Assembly: GCF_002245215.1 (NCBI RefSeq)
Contig: NZ_NPMR01000001.1
Span: 1,054,001 to 1,118,000 of the forward strand
Length of the DNA: 64,000 nt
Direction: 5' to 3'
DNA from: Microbacterium sp. Yaish 1
Lineage (GTDB): Bacteria; Actinomycetota; Actinomycetes; Actinomycetales; Microbacteriaceae
Shown piece after piece: positions 17,057 to 25,435 of this stretch. Within the stretch, counting starts at the first letter, position 1. Every line of letters begins with the position of its first letter. Below the pieces are notes generated by a model that saw only the letters and a list, made by a program, of their open reading frames with translations, was not told where the DNA came from and did no database searches. The position numbers and the translations under genes are program-made.

Positions 17057-18544
17057 ATGTCCATCGCTCAGACGCACCCCACCCCCGGTGCCACGAAGAC
17101 GATCATCGGCGAGCCCGAGGTCGTCGAGGACGGCGGCGCGGTCGACGCCCGGAGCCTCGCGCTCGCCGACGGCGTCGAGCACGACCCCGCCTGGATCGCG
17201 CTGCGCGACGCCGCGACGGCCCTGCAGCAGCTGCAGGCCGCCGACGGCTCGGTGCCCGATCCCGGGGATCATGAGACGGCGCGGCGCCACGTCGCGGCGA
17301 TCACCGCCGCGATCGGCCGCCTCGCGCCGCGGTTCCCGCACGACGCGGACTATCTCACCGCGTCGATCCGGGACTTCGAACGATGGGCGCGGTCCGATCA
17401 TCCGGACGACGCGACGTCGGCGGAGGGGGCATTCGGCGTGCCCGATTTCCTCGATTCGCTCGTTGCGTTCCAGCCGCAGCTCCACCGCGTCGACGGCATC
17501 CGCCACCTCGTCGTCTTCCCGATGTACACGCAGAACGGGTCGCGGAACCGTCACGTCGAGGCGCTCCTCGTCGAGACGATCTGGCCCGAGGCGATCGCGC
17601 GCCTCGAGACGATGTACCCGAACCGGCTCTTCGTCTCGCTGCGGCTGCTCGACTTCACGGCCGGCTACGACACCGACTCGGCGGTGCTGTTCCCCGAGAC
17701 CGTCGCGATGCGCGAGATCCCGCCCTTCACGTGGGGCGCGATCTTCCAGGACCGCGAGGCGGCCCGCTACCGCCGCGTCGTGCGAGCCGCTTCCGAGATC
17801 ACGAAGCTCGACCTGCCCGCCGAGGCGGCCGAGATGCTCGACGACCAGGCGCTCACCGAGCGGGCGTTCGTGATGTGGGACCTCATCCACGACCGCACCC
17901 ACATGCGGGGGGATCTGCCGTTCGATCCGTTCATGATCAAGCAGCGGATGCCGTTCTTCCTGTACTCCCTCGAAGAGCTGCGGTGCGACCTGACGGCGTT
18001 CCGCGAGTGCGTCGCGCTCGACCGGCGACTGAGCGCCGAGGCGGATCTCGACCCTGTCGACGCCGAGCTGCTGCGTCTTTCGCGACTCGTGCAGTACGCC
18101 GTGATCTTCGACCGGATCTTCCGGTTCGCGATCACCGGCACGCGCGTCCGCAACTACGACGGGCTCGGTGGCCAGCTGCTGTTCGCTTGGCTGCATCGCC
18201 GGGGCGTGCTGCACTGGACCGACACCGCGCTCGCCTTCGAATGGCAGGAGGTGCCGGATGCCGTGGTCGCCCTGGGCGACGCGATCGACCGCCTCTACTG
18301 GGAGTCGATCGACCGCCCGAAGACCGCGCACTGGCTCGCGGCGTACGACCTCGTGCGCTCGGTGCTCGAACCCCACCCGGCGTCGGTGTGGGCGCGAGGC
18401 CTCCCCGACGAGGTGCTCGCGGGCGCGCCGAAGGGCTACACCGATGCGGTGCTGGACGACGAGTTCCCGCTGTCGATGTTCTACGAGGCGCTCGAGAAGA
18501 AGATGCGCGACGTGATCGCCTCCACCCGCGGCATCCGCGGCTGA
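17057..18544 (+). CDS. DUF6421 family protein
   Basis: This 495-residue soluble protein has no signal or membrane segment. Conserved-looking stretches include VDGIRHLVVFPMYTQNGSRN, LVETIWPEAIARLE, AFVMWDLIHDRTHMRGDLPF (a His-rich DxxHDRTHxRG motif near residue 280) and FFLYSLEELRCDLTAFREC. The latter two are suggestive of a metal site, but no known enzyme motif is certain. ATG 17057 is preceded by GGAGG. I recall this family as an actinobacterial DUF; its role is unknown. Confidence 0.75.
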   Translation: MSIAQTHPTPGATKTIIGEPEVVEDGGAVDARSLALADGVEHDPAWIALRDAATALQQLQAADGSVPDPGDHETARRHVAAITAAIGRLAPRFPHDADYLTASIRDFERWARSDHPDDATSAEGAFGVPDFLDSLVAFQPQLHRVDGIRHLVVFPMYTQNGSRNRHVEALLVETIWPEAIARLETMYPNRLFVSLRLLDFTAGYDTDSAVLFPETVAMREIPPFTWGAIFQDREAARYRRVVRAASEITKLDLPAEAAEMLDDQALTERAFVMWDLIHDRTHMRGDLPFDPFMIKQRMPFFLYSLEELRCDLTAFRECVALDRRLSAEADLDPVDAELLRLSRLVQYAVIFDRIFRFAITGTRVRNYDGLGGQLLFAWLHRRGVLHWTDTALAFEWQEVPDAVVALGDAIDRLYWESIDRPKTAHWLAAYDLVRSVLEPHPASVWARGLPDEVLAGAPKGYTDAVLDDEFPLSMFYEALEKKMRDVIASTRGIRG

Positions 18545-18591
18545 CCCGCGCAACGGACCGAGGCCGCGCCCGAGGCTGAAAGGATGAGGTC

Positions 18592-19719
18592 ATGACCTCC
18601 CTGCACGACACCTCGGTGCGCGGCTTCGCGTCCGACAACTACTCCGGCATCCACCCGGAGGTCCTCGCGGCGATCACCGCCGCCAACGACGGCCACCAGA
18701 CGGCCTACGGCTCGGACGTGTACACCGCCCGGCTGCAGGACCTCGTCGGCGAGCACTTCGGCGCGGGCGCCGAGGCCTTCCCCGTGTTCAACGGCACGGG
18801 TGCCAACGTCACGGCGCTGCAGTCGATGCTGCCGCGGTGGGGCGCGGTGATCGCCGCATCGACCGCGCACATCAACGTCGACGAGGGCGGTGCTCCCGAG
18901 CGGGTCGGCGGGATCAAGATCCTCAACGTCCCCACCGACGACGGCAAGCTCACCCCCGACCTCATCGACCGCGAGGCCTGGGGCTGGGGCGACGAGCACC
19001 GCGCTCAGCCGCTCGTCGTGTCGATCACCCAGTCGACCGAGCTCGGAACGCTCTACACGCCCGACGAGCTGCGGACGATCGCCGACCACGTGCACGAGCG
19101 CGGGATGCGGCTGCACATGGACGGCGCGCGCATCGCCAACGCCGCCGCGGCCCTCGACCTGCCGCTGCGCGCCATCACGCGCGACGTCGGCGTCGACGTG
19201 CTGAGCTTCGGCGGCACGAAGAACGGCGCGATGCTCGGCGAGGCGATCGTCGTGCTCGACCCCGCGGCATCCGAGGGGCTCACCTACCTGCGCAAGCTCA
19301 ACATGCAGCTGTCGTCGAAGATGCGCTTCGTCTCGGCGCAGCTCGTCGCACTGCTCGAGAACGACCTGTGGCGCCGCAACGCCGAGCACGCGAACGGGAT
19401 GGCGCAGCGCCTGCGATCGGCGGTCGAGGCGGGCATCGCCGACGGCTCGGTGCGGGGCGTGGAGTTCACGCAGCCGACGCAGGCCAACGGCGTCTTCGCG
19501 GTGCTGCCCGAGGGCGTCGCCGACCGGCTGCGCGCGTCGTTCCGCTTCTACGATTGGGGCCCCGCCGACGGAGGCTCGGAGGATCGCGCCAGCGATGCTT
19601 CGAGCCTCCGTCGGGAGGACGAGGCCCGGCGTGAAGTGCGGTGGATGTGCTCGTTCGACACGTCGGCATCCGACGTCGATGCGTTCGTCGCCGAGCTCGC
19701 GCGCCTGACGACCGACTGA
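18592..19719 (+). CDS. ltaE: Low-specificity L-threonine aldolase family protein
   Basis: This 375-residue PLP enzyme of the beta-eliminating lyase fold cleaves threonine or allo-threonine to glycine and acetaldehyde. It has SDNYSGIHPEVLAAI near the start, the MDGARIANAAAAL segment with the cofactor-contacting Asp/Arg, and the Schiff-base lysine in LSFGGTKNGAM near residue 208. Near the C-terminus, between FRFYDWG and EVRWMCSFDT, there is an extra stretch of roughly 25 polar residues encoded by a perfect palindrome (19565-19614). The frame is kept, so the enzyme may still be functional. Confidence 0.9.
   Translation: MTSLHDTSVRGFASDNYSGIHPEVLAAITAANDGHQTAYGSDVYTARLQDLVGEHFGAGAEAFPVFNGTGANVTALQSMLPRWGAVIAASTAHINVDEGGAPERVGGIKILNVPTDDGKLTPDLIDREAWGWGDEHRAQPLVVSITQSTELGTLYTPDELRTIADHVHERGMRLHMDGARIANAAAALDLPLRAITRDVGVDVLSFGGTKNGAMLGEAIVVLDPAASEGLTYLRKLNMQLSSKMRFVSAQLVALLENDLWRRNAEHANGMAQRLRSAVEAGIADGSVRGVEFTQPTQANGVFAVLPEGVADRLRASFRFYDWGPADGGSEDRASDASSLRREDEARREVRWMCSFDTSASDVDAFVAELARLTTD
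19565..19614. repeat. 50-bp palindromic element inside the threonine aldolase gene
   Basis: CCGACGGAGGCTCG (19565-19578) and CGAGCCTCCGTCGG (19601-19614) are exact complements, and pairing continues inward for about nine more bases with two mismatches. It encodes a polar insert absent from the expected alignment. Presumably it is a REP-like insertion fixed in frame. Confidence 0.8.
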
Positions 19720-19788
19720 CCACCTCCCGCGGCCGCCGCATCCGCCCCACGGGCACCTGGCGGCTCTCGAGGCCCCGCCGCGTCTCGA

Positions 19789-20276
19789 GGATGCCGATTT
19801 CAACGAGGAGTTCAAGCACGAGTTTGCGACCGTCGATGACGTCAAGATGCCCTACGTCACCGGTGGCGAAGGTCCACCATTGGTTCTGATTCACGGGTGG
19901 CCGCAGACCTGGTTCGAATGGCGAGACATCGTGCCCACTCTCGCGGAGCACCGCACCGTGTACGCCATCGACCCTCCCGGCCTTGACGACAGCGAAGGAT
20001 CCCCCCGCAGCTTCGACAAGAAGACCATTGCCCAGTATGTGGACGCCTCACTGGAGGATCGCCTGCAATCAGGCGGACAACGACGTCGCCACCATCGTCA
20101 ACTCGCCCACGAAACGGGCCACGGCGGCCGGCTCTCTCGCCCACACCGAGCCGACACTCGCCCCTCTGTTGGACAACCTCCAGGAGAGGGTCGAGATCCC
20201 CGACTCCGGACACTGGTTGCCCGAAGAGAACCCCGCCGCGCTCGTCCGGGAGGTCCTGGACGTCATCCTCGACTGA
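19789..20276 (+). pseudogene. Decayed epoxide-hydrolase-like alpha/beta hydrolase
   Basis: Frame 1 from about 19789 reads DADFNEEFKHEF and, from the ATG at 19847, VTGGEGPPLVLIHGWPQTWF and TVYAIDPPGLDDSEGS, the oxyanion-hole region of the family, then loses similarity near 20055. The C-terminal part (ERVEIPDSGHWLPEENPAALVREVLDVIL, with the catalytic His) lies in another frame up to 20276. The nucleophile-elbow region is missing, so an internal deletion has removed about half the gene, and the 5' end is also truncated. It is the first gene of the atypical region after ltaE. Confidence 0.8.
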
Positions 20277-20411
20277 CCGACAACCGGAGACGTCAGGTCA
20301 ACACCCGAAGGGGTGGCGCGGTTCTGGTGGAGATAGGTGTCGAGCGGCGATCGGCCGGGTACGCGCCCCCGGGTGGTGCGCAACCGGTTCTCACAAGAAC
20401 CTGTATAGGCG

Positions 20412-21074
20412 TTATCTGGGTCCATCGGGAACGGCTGAACCGCGTAGCAGGACCGTTGCCGTGACGAGTTGCCAGGCAAGGAATGTGTACACGGATGCCC
20501 GTTCCCAGATCCCGTCGGGAAGGAGAAAGTGGACCATGAGCAGGGCGGCGCTGGCAAAGCCGAGCGCGCCGAGAATCGATCCGGTCCGACGAATCACCCG
20601 AGACATGCGGAGGCTTCTGCCTGCGATGATCGCCACGAGGTTGCCGCTCGCGATCGCGAGGAACGCGCCTACTACGTGCCAGACGATCAGTCCGTTATGC
20701 ACGTAGGCTTCGGCCCCAGGCACGACACCGACCAGGACGATGCCCACAGTGTGGAGGGCTCCGAAAATGATCAGGAGTGTGACGCTGGCCGTGCGGTGCA
20801 GGCGCGGCAGGAGGAGGACGAGCCCGAGAAGGAACAAGATGCCTTCACCAATGAACCCGGCGTTCATCACGGCATGGAGGGGCGAATTGAGAACACGTCC
20901 ATCAAGGATGCCCTTGTCAGGCACGCCGAGGTCGCTGATGTAGTTGGTGGCGTAGCTGTACCCCGGGAAGGCGGTGGCCGCGATCGCTTCACACAGCAGG
21001 TACCACAACGGACCGAGCATCCAGAGCAGCCCTGTGCTCGCCCATGGGCCCATCGAACGATTCGTTCCCGTCAT
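20412..21074 (-). CDS. DUF998 domain membrane protein
   Basis: This 220-residue protein has six predicted membrane segments. The N-terminal half has GYSYATNYISDLGVP, the hallmark of DUF998, and PLHAVMNAGFIGEGILFLLGL follows. Function is unknown. ATG 21074 overlaps the TetR stop by 4 nt, making it the last gene of the operon that starts at 24791. It may be part of the function governed by that regulator. Confidence 0.82.
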   Translation of the reverse strand: MTGTNRSMGPWASTGLLWMLGPLWYLLCEAIAATAFPGYSYATNYISDLGVPDKGILDGRVLNSPLHAVMNAGFIGEGILFLLGLVLLLPRLHRTASVTLLIIFGALHTVGIVLVGVVPGAEAYVHNGLIVWHVVGAFLAIASGNLVAIIAGRSLRMSRVIRRTGSILGALGFASAALLMVHFLLPDGIWERASVYTFLAWQLVTATVLLRGSAVPDGPR

Positions 21075-21820
21075 GCGTTTCCCTCACTGGTGGCTTTCAA
21101 CGATTCTCGTCCTGTTTTCGCGGACCCGGCCGCGTTGGCTTGGTGTGCATCGTCGGAGTGTTCGCGTTCCGGCGGCGAGGGCATGAAGACGTCGACGAGG
21201 CCGAGGAGAGCGCTCGCGCCTCCCGGGAGGGAGAAGTCTGAGTTGGTGAGGGTTTCGGCAACGAGCGCGTCGACGGCTCCGCCGAACATGATCGCGTGTG
21301 CCTCGGCATTGACCTGGGGGTCGTATTGGCCGGCGGTCTGGGCTTTAGCGATGAGGTCGGCGAGGGGGCGCCATCGGGCCTGAGTGTCGGTGTGCTCGGT
21401 AATTCCGATGTCGGGGTCGGTGAACGACTCCGACATGACGCGGACGTGTTGTGGGTGCTCGGCGAGGTAGTCGAGTTGCGAGGTGAGGTAGGCCTTGAGC
21501 GCTGCGCCGGGCGTAGGGGCTGCTTCGATGCGGGCGCGCATATGGGCGATGAGGCCGGTTCGGACGACTTCGTACGCCGCCCGGAAAACGTCCTTCTTCG
21601 TCGGGTAGTGGTACAGCACGGCCGCTTTCGTGATCGATGCGGCATCAGCGATGTTCTGTAACGATGTTCTGGCGGCTCCGTTCTCGGCGATCAGGGCGAT
21701 GGTGACGCTGATGAGTTGCTCACGACGCGCCCGTTCGGCGAACGTCAACTCTCGACCCGCGGGCCGAGGTCGCGTCGTCCTAGGCAGGGCGGTTTCGCCC
21801 GCGGTGCTGGGCATCGTCAT
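21071..21820 (-). CDS. TetR/AcrR family transcriptional regulator
   Basis: This 249-residue protein has a TetR N-terminal HTH (ISVTIALIAENGAARTSLQNIA, then ITKAAVLYHYPTKKDVFRA) at about residues 38-85, followed by a helical ligand-binding domain. The ATG at 21820 overlaps the permease stop (ATGA) and follows AAGGA. It is embedded in the operon it probably controls; the palindrome AACCAGCTGGTT in the promoter at 24817-24846 is a good operator candidate. The inducer is unknown. Confidence 0.9.
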   Translation of the reverse strand: MTMPSTAGETALPRTTRPRPAGRELTFAERARREQLISVTIALIAENGAARTSLQNIADAASITKAAVLYHYPTKKDVFRAAYEVVRTGLIAHMRARIEAAPTPGAALKAYLTSQLDYLAEHPQHVRVMSESFTDPDIGITEHTDTQARWRPLADLIAKAQTAGQYDPQVNAEAHAIMFGGAVDALVAETLTNSDFSLPGGASALLGLVDVFMPSPPEREHSDDAHQANAAGSAKTGRESLKATSEGNA

Positions 21821-22641
21821 GCGTCCTTTCGGGTGAAGCGCCAGAGGGCGATTCCGTAGCCGACCAGAAGCCACACGATGAGTGTGATACCTCCGGCTAG
21901 CGGGCCGATGTCCTCGGCGCCGGAGGCGATGCCGGAGATGCTGTGCAGGCCAGCGAGGGGCGTCACAGGGGTGAGGACCTGGCTGACCTCAGCCCCGAAC
22001 CATCCTATGATGGCAGCGATAACGAGAACGGTGATGGGCCCGAGGATACCTGCGGCGGTCTTTCGGAACACGAGAGCAAAGAAGGCGCCGAGCAGCCCGT
22101 AGAACACGGGCATGAGGATGCTTCCTGCCAGCATGCGCGGCCCCGATCCGCCGAGGATGTCGACAAAACTGCGGCCCGTGCCAGCGACGGCGGTGCCGGC
22201 TACTGCCCCGACGAGGATGACCCCAGCGATCCCGATCACGGCGGCGACGCTGGCGACCGCAATGGTCTTCGCGGTGAGGAGCCTGGTGCGGTCGGGGGTG
22301 ACCGTGATGCTGTACTGAATGAGGCCGGTGGAGTACTCGGTGCCGACAGCGACCGCGGCGAACACGATCGCAGCGATCGTGGCCGCGTCGATGCCGAGCA
22401 GGCTCGCCGTCAGTACCTCTCCGGTCGCCGTGCCATCGAGAGTCTTACCTTGAGTGACTGGAAGGCTGATGCAGAACACGATCGCAGCCAATGGCGCGAG
22501 CAACACGGCAATCCCGATCAGCCACCGTTGAGGGCGTTGACTGAGGATCTTCTCGAGCTCCGCCCTCACGAGATCGACGAACGACGCCCGGGCTGGCTCG
22601 TATCGGCTGACGTCTTGGGCGGGAGCGGTCGTGGCGGTCAT
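21817..22641 (-). CDS. ABC-2 type transporter permease
   Basis: This 274-residue protein has an N-terminal cytoplasmic amphipathic segment (FVDLVRAELEKILSQRPQRW) followed by six membrane segments, the classic ABC2_membrane layout. The middle loop has EYSTGLIQYSITVTPDRTRLL, where YsTG and tPdR are typical of export permeases with this ATPase class. It overlaps both the ATPase stop and the TetR start by 4 nt. It is probably an exporter of a lipid, drug or peptide. Confidence 0.9.
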   Translation of the reverse strand: MTATTAPAQDVSRYEPARASFVDLVRAELEKILSQRPQRWLIGIAVLLAPLAAIVFCISLPVTQGKTLDGTATGEVLTASLLGIDAATIAAIVFAAVAVGTEYSTGLIQYSITVTPDRTRLLTAKTIAVASVAAVIGIAGVILVGAVAGTAVAGTGRSFVDILGGSGPRMLAGSILMPVFYGLLGAFFALVFRKTAAGILGPITVLVIAAIIGWFGAEVSQVLTPVTPLAGLHSISGIASGAEDIGPLAGGITLIVWLLVGYGIALWRFTRKDA

Positions 22642-23615
22642 GGTGTCGTTCCCTTCGTGGTCCGGCGGTCTTGGTTGTGGGTAAGCGTGAGGAACGCTGT
22701 CTCAAGACTCGCTCCGGTGGGAGCGAGCTCACGAAGGGTCACATCGAGCGACCAGGCGATCCGGTTGATCTCGGCGGGGTCAACTCCGGTGACGGTGAAT
22801 CTGTCCGGGGAGTCATCCGCGTTCTCGATGTTTCCGCCTCGCTTAGTGAGGGCGTCGATGATCTGGGCGGCGCCGACGCCGTCGACGCGGATGGTGCCGC
22901 TGGTTCTGGCGGCGAGTTCGGCGACGCTGACATCGGCAATCAGGCGCCCCCGGGCGATGACGACGACGTGGTCGGCGGTGGCCTGCATCTCGTTCATCAG
23001 GTGACTGGACAGCAGCACCGTGCCGCCGGTCTCAGCGAATTCCTTCAACAGGTGTCGTAGCCAGACGATGCCTTCCGGGTCCAATCCGTTAAGGGGCTCA
23101 TCCAGGATGAGAACCCGGGGGTCGCAGAGCAGCGCCCCGGCAAGACCTAGGCGTTGACGCATTCCGAGCGAGAGGCCGCCAGCAGGCTGGTCGGCAGCAT
23201 CGGCGATTCCCACCCGGTCCAGAACGGGGCCGATGCGGGAGGCGGGGACGGCTGAGGATCGTGCGATCCAGGACAGGTGCGCGCGGGCGGTGCGTCCGGG
23301 ATGAATTGCCGATGCATCCAATAGCGATCCGAGAAGCCTGGTGGGACTGGGCCACTGGGCGTAGGGGCGGCCCCCGATCAGCGCGCGTCCGTTGCTGGGG
23401 CGGTCCAGCCCGAGGATCATCCGCATCGTCGTTGATTTGCCGGCTCCGTTCGGTCCGAGGAATCCAGTGACCGTACCTGGATGCACGGTGAACGTCAGGT
23501 CATCAACGACGGTGGTCGCACCGTAGCTTTTGGACAGGTGCTCGATCTGGATCGCGGGCACAATGGCGCAGTCGCCGTTCCCGAGGCTGGAGGAGGAGGG
23601 CGTCGTGTCGGTCAT
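22638..23615 (-). CDS. ABC transporter ATP-binding protein (DrrA/CcmA type)
   Basis: This 325-residue protein has Walker A GPNGAGKST, signature LSLGMRQRLGLAGAL (SLGMRQ variant), Walker B VLILDEPLNGLDPEG and the switch His in LSSHLMNEM. The C-terminal 80 residues are the extension common in bacitracin/anthracycline-type exporters. ATG 23615 lies 2 nt after the GPP34 stop; a GTG about 18 codons downstream, just before AIQIEHLSK, is an alternative. It powers the overlapping permease. Confidence 0.9.
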   Translation of the reverse strand: MTDTTPSSSSLGNGDCAIVPAIQIEHLSKSYGATTVVDDLTFTVHPGTVTGFLGPNGAGKSTTMRMILGLDRPSNGRALIGGRPYAQWPSPTRLLGSLLDASAIHPGRTARAHLSWIARSSAVPASRIGPVLDRVGIADAADQPAGGLSLGMRQRLGLAGALLCDPRVLILDEPLNGLDPEGIVWLRHLLKEFAETGGTVLLSSHLMNEMQATADHVVVIARGRLIADVSVAELAARTSGTIRVDGVGAAQIIDALTKRGGNIENADDSPDRFTVTGVDPAEINRIAWSLDVTLRELAPTGASLETAFLTLTHNQDRRTTKGTTP

Positions 23616-23617
23616 GG

Positions 23618-24289
23618 TCAGAACCCTTGCGATCCGTTGTTCGCGTGCACCGTGGAGATGACCGCATTACGCACCGCGGCGTTCGCCTGCGTGATGACCT
23701 TCCGCAGCGCCTCCGACGCCCACTCGCCTTCGGTGATCGACTTCACGGCAGATTTCGGAGTCCCCGGGAACACCTTCTTCAATACCCCGGTGGCGTCGCA
23801 CAAACCGACCAACGAAGCATCCCAATCCGTGGCGGTTCTGCGGTCGGCAAGGACGTCGGAAACGCGAGCCGCCAGGTCATCGAGCGCAGCCTGGTTCGGC
23901 GCATAGCGGGCGACAGGGATGAAACCCAGCACCGCGTCCTCCTCGGCCGTCGCGAGGCCGCTGCGCACTGCATGGCCCGCGACCCGGCCCTCGACGTCAG
24001 AGCTTCGAAACTTCCGCACCCAGTGTTCCGCCGACCGAGGCCGCGCTTCGGACCGGACGATCGCGTCGAATTCGCCCGGCAGCCCGGGCAGCACCACCCC
24101 CGCGTCATCCGGCACGACCTTCGCATCAGCCAAAGAAACTCGGCGATGCACAACGAGATCCGTCAACACGGCCCCACCCAGACCGATCGTCAAAAACTTG
24201 CGTTGGACGACCCGTTTTCCATCCGGCCGGTGGGCCAAGACGAAGAGTGAGTCTGCGAGCCGAACGTGCCAGTAGTCCAAGATCGTCAC
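23618..24289 (-). CDS. GPP34 (Golgi phosphoprotein 3-like) family protein
   Basis: This 223-residue protein has the GPP34 N-terminus ADSLFVLAHRPDGKRV and KFLTIGLGGAVLTDLVVHRRVSL. The body has CDATGVLKKVFPG and the C-terminal AVRNAVISTVH. In eukaryotes GOLPH3 binds phosphatidylinositol 4-phosphate. Bacterial members are common in actinobacteria and poorly understood, with membrane-lipid binding inferred. The start is placed at GTG 24289 because similarity begins there (VTILDYWHV). It precedes the ABC ATPase with a 2-nt gap, which ties it to that exporter. Confidence 0.82.
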   Translation of the reverse strand: MTILDYWHVRLADSLFVLAHRPDGKRVVQRKFLTIGLGGAVLTDLVVHRRVSLADAKVVPDDAGVVLPGLPGEFDAIVRSEARPRSAEHWVRKFRSSDVEGRVAGHAVRSGLATAEEDAVLGFIPVARYAPNQAALDDLAARVSDVLADRRTATDWDASLVGLCDATGVLKKVFPGTPKSAVKSITEGEWASEALRKVITQANAAVRNAVISTVHANNGSQGF

Positions 24290-24317
24290 TTTCTGTGAAG
24301 TCAAACGTTGCAGGGGG

Positions 24318-24345
24318 TGACACCCTCGGCTAGCGGGAGGGTGTC
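24318..24345 (-). terminator. Hairpin between the four-TM gene and GPP34
   Basis: GACACCCTC and GAGGGTGTC form a 9-bp stem across the stop codon of the 24330-24791 gene. There is no U-tract. It could attenuate or stabilise the transcript between the first and second operon genes. Confidence 0.4.
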
Positions 24346-24791
24346 GCCTGGACGCCGGCATGGCTCCGGGCCGAGAAGAACGCTCGAGCAGACGCCGAGC
24401 CCAAGAGGAGCAGAAGCACCGCAAACGCCGACACCACGAACGCAGGAGTCACGAACCGCACTACATCGGGCGAGGTGAACCAGGTCACGATCCCGAAGAC
24501 CACTGACAGCGCCTGTGAAGCGACCACGATGCGGAACACTCGTCGGCTGCCTGAGCTGATCTTCGCCGCGTAGATACCGCAGACCACGACCAGCAGGGCG
24601 TGGAACGACACTGTGCGCACCAACTCCAGCAGGACCAGTTTCGAGACATCCGAGGAGCTCAGAGCTTGCTGTGTGCCACCGATCTGCTCCGCTAGGACTC
24701 CCTGCAGCAGAACCACAACGACGATCGCCACGCCGTGAGCCGCGGCGATGACCGCCAGCAGCACGCGAGCGACACGAACCTGCAGAGGCAT
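24330..24791 (-). CDS. Four-helix membrane protein of unknown function
   Basis: This 153-residue protein has four predicted membrane segments (about residues 8-30, 58-78, 85-105, 110-133) and a short basic C-terminal tail. No family is recognised with confidence. It has a strong ribosome-binding site (GGGAG 7 nt before the ATG) and follows a near-consensus promoter with a palindromic operator. It is the first gene of the unit that continues through GPP34, the ABC exporter, TetR and DUF998. Confidence 0.7.
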   Translation of the reverse strand: MPLQVRVARVLLAVIAAAHGVAIVVVVLLQGVLAEQIGGTQQALSSSDVSKLVLLELVRTVSFHALLVVVCGIYAAKISSGSRRVFRIVVASQALSVVFGIVTWFTSPDVVRFVTPAFVVSAFAVLLLLLGSASARAFFSARSHAGVQATPSR

Positions 24792-24816
24792 CCTGATCTC
24801 CCATCGTTAACCGATT

Positions 24817-24846
24817 GGATAACAAACTAACCAGCTGGTTTGTCAA
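24817..24846 (-). promoter_or_regulatory. Sigma-70-type promoter with a TetR-like operator in the spacer
   Basis: On the minus strand the -35 box is TTGACA (24846-24841) and the -10 box is TTATCC (24822-24817), with an 18-nt spacer. The spacer begins with the perfect palindrome AACCAGCTGGTT (24829-24840), flanked by partial symmetry. A repressor bound there would block RNA polymerase. The TetR encoded in the same operon is the simplest candidate. Confidence 0.75.
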
Positions 24847-24887
24847 TGTCAACGAGGCCCTGCGAACGAACATCAACGGGGCAACGC

Positions 24888-24940
24888 CCAAAAGCGAACG
24901 ACCGTTCATAAGACATCGAACGAACGGTCCGCTGAAGACG
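24888..24940. other. Possible resolvase recombination (res) subsite
   Basis: GACCGTTC and GAACGGTC form an 8-bp inverted repeat 14 nt apart, lying about 75 nt before the truncated resolvase. In Tn3-type elements res subsites lie next to tnpR, hence the suggestion. Confidence 0.3.
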
Positions 24941-25010
24941 GCGCGTTGCCTCTCCTGACTCGTGTCAGCGATCTATGTGACGAGAGCAGCGTTCGCGTTG
25001 GACAGTGCGC

Positions 25011-25090
25011 ATGGTCACGATCGGGTACGCGCGCGTCTCGACGCGAGATCAGAACCCTGACGGTCAGACCGACGCGCTCGAAGCGGGCGT
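25011..25090 (+). pseudogene. Serine recombinase/resolvase, N-terminal remnant
   Basis: The first 20 or so residues (MVTIGYARVSTRDQNPDGQ) contain the catalytic serine motif YARVSTRDQ of Tn3-type resolvases and invertases. Similarity is lost after about 25 residues: the GCERIF-like segment, the LDRLGR motif and the DNA-binding domain are all missing. The frame remains open to 25415 but reads as unrelated, Arg/Ser-rich sequence. It is a scar of a former mobile element in the middle of the atypical region. Confidence 0.75.
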
Positions 25091-25120
25091 CGAGGTCCTG
25101 GAGCGTTTCGATCAGGATGC

Positions 25121-25435
25121 GTTCACTGCCGGCGAGGCGATCGACCGGAGCACTTCGAGGGCGCCCCGGTCCTCAGGTAGTGTGCCGTGCCGAAGACGGT
25201 ACCGCCGAGGTTCCGGCCCGAATCAGTTTCGACACGGGGTTTCGGCGGGTGCATCGTCGGGGTGTCGCGCACTCGGCCGTCGATGTCGACGAGCCCGCCG
25301 GAAACGATCGATTCCGGCACGTCGACCCGAGCCGGCACAGCTGCACGTACCAGGGCAGACCACGTTAGGGAAGGGAGTCCGTCAAGGAGCGAGGGGCCAG
25401 GGACGATGGAGGTGAGCGGTTGGTATTGAGGTGTG
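25121..25435. other. Region between resolvase remnant and MarR gene; unassigned minus-strand open frame
   Basis: No gene can be assigned. The minus strand is open from the MarR start to the stop at 25123 and has a protein-like composition (SIVSGGLVDIDGRVRDTP, GRNLGGTVFGTAHYLRTG), but there is no clear start codon with a ribosome-binding site near its upstream end. It may be a gene remnant. Confidence 0.3.

Noticed and set aside
25011..25415. Intact 130-residue recombinase
   Set aside because: Similarity ends after about 25 residues and the DNA-binding domain is absent.
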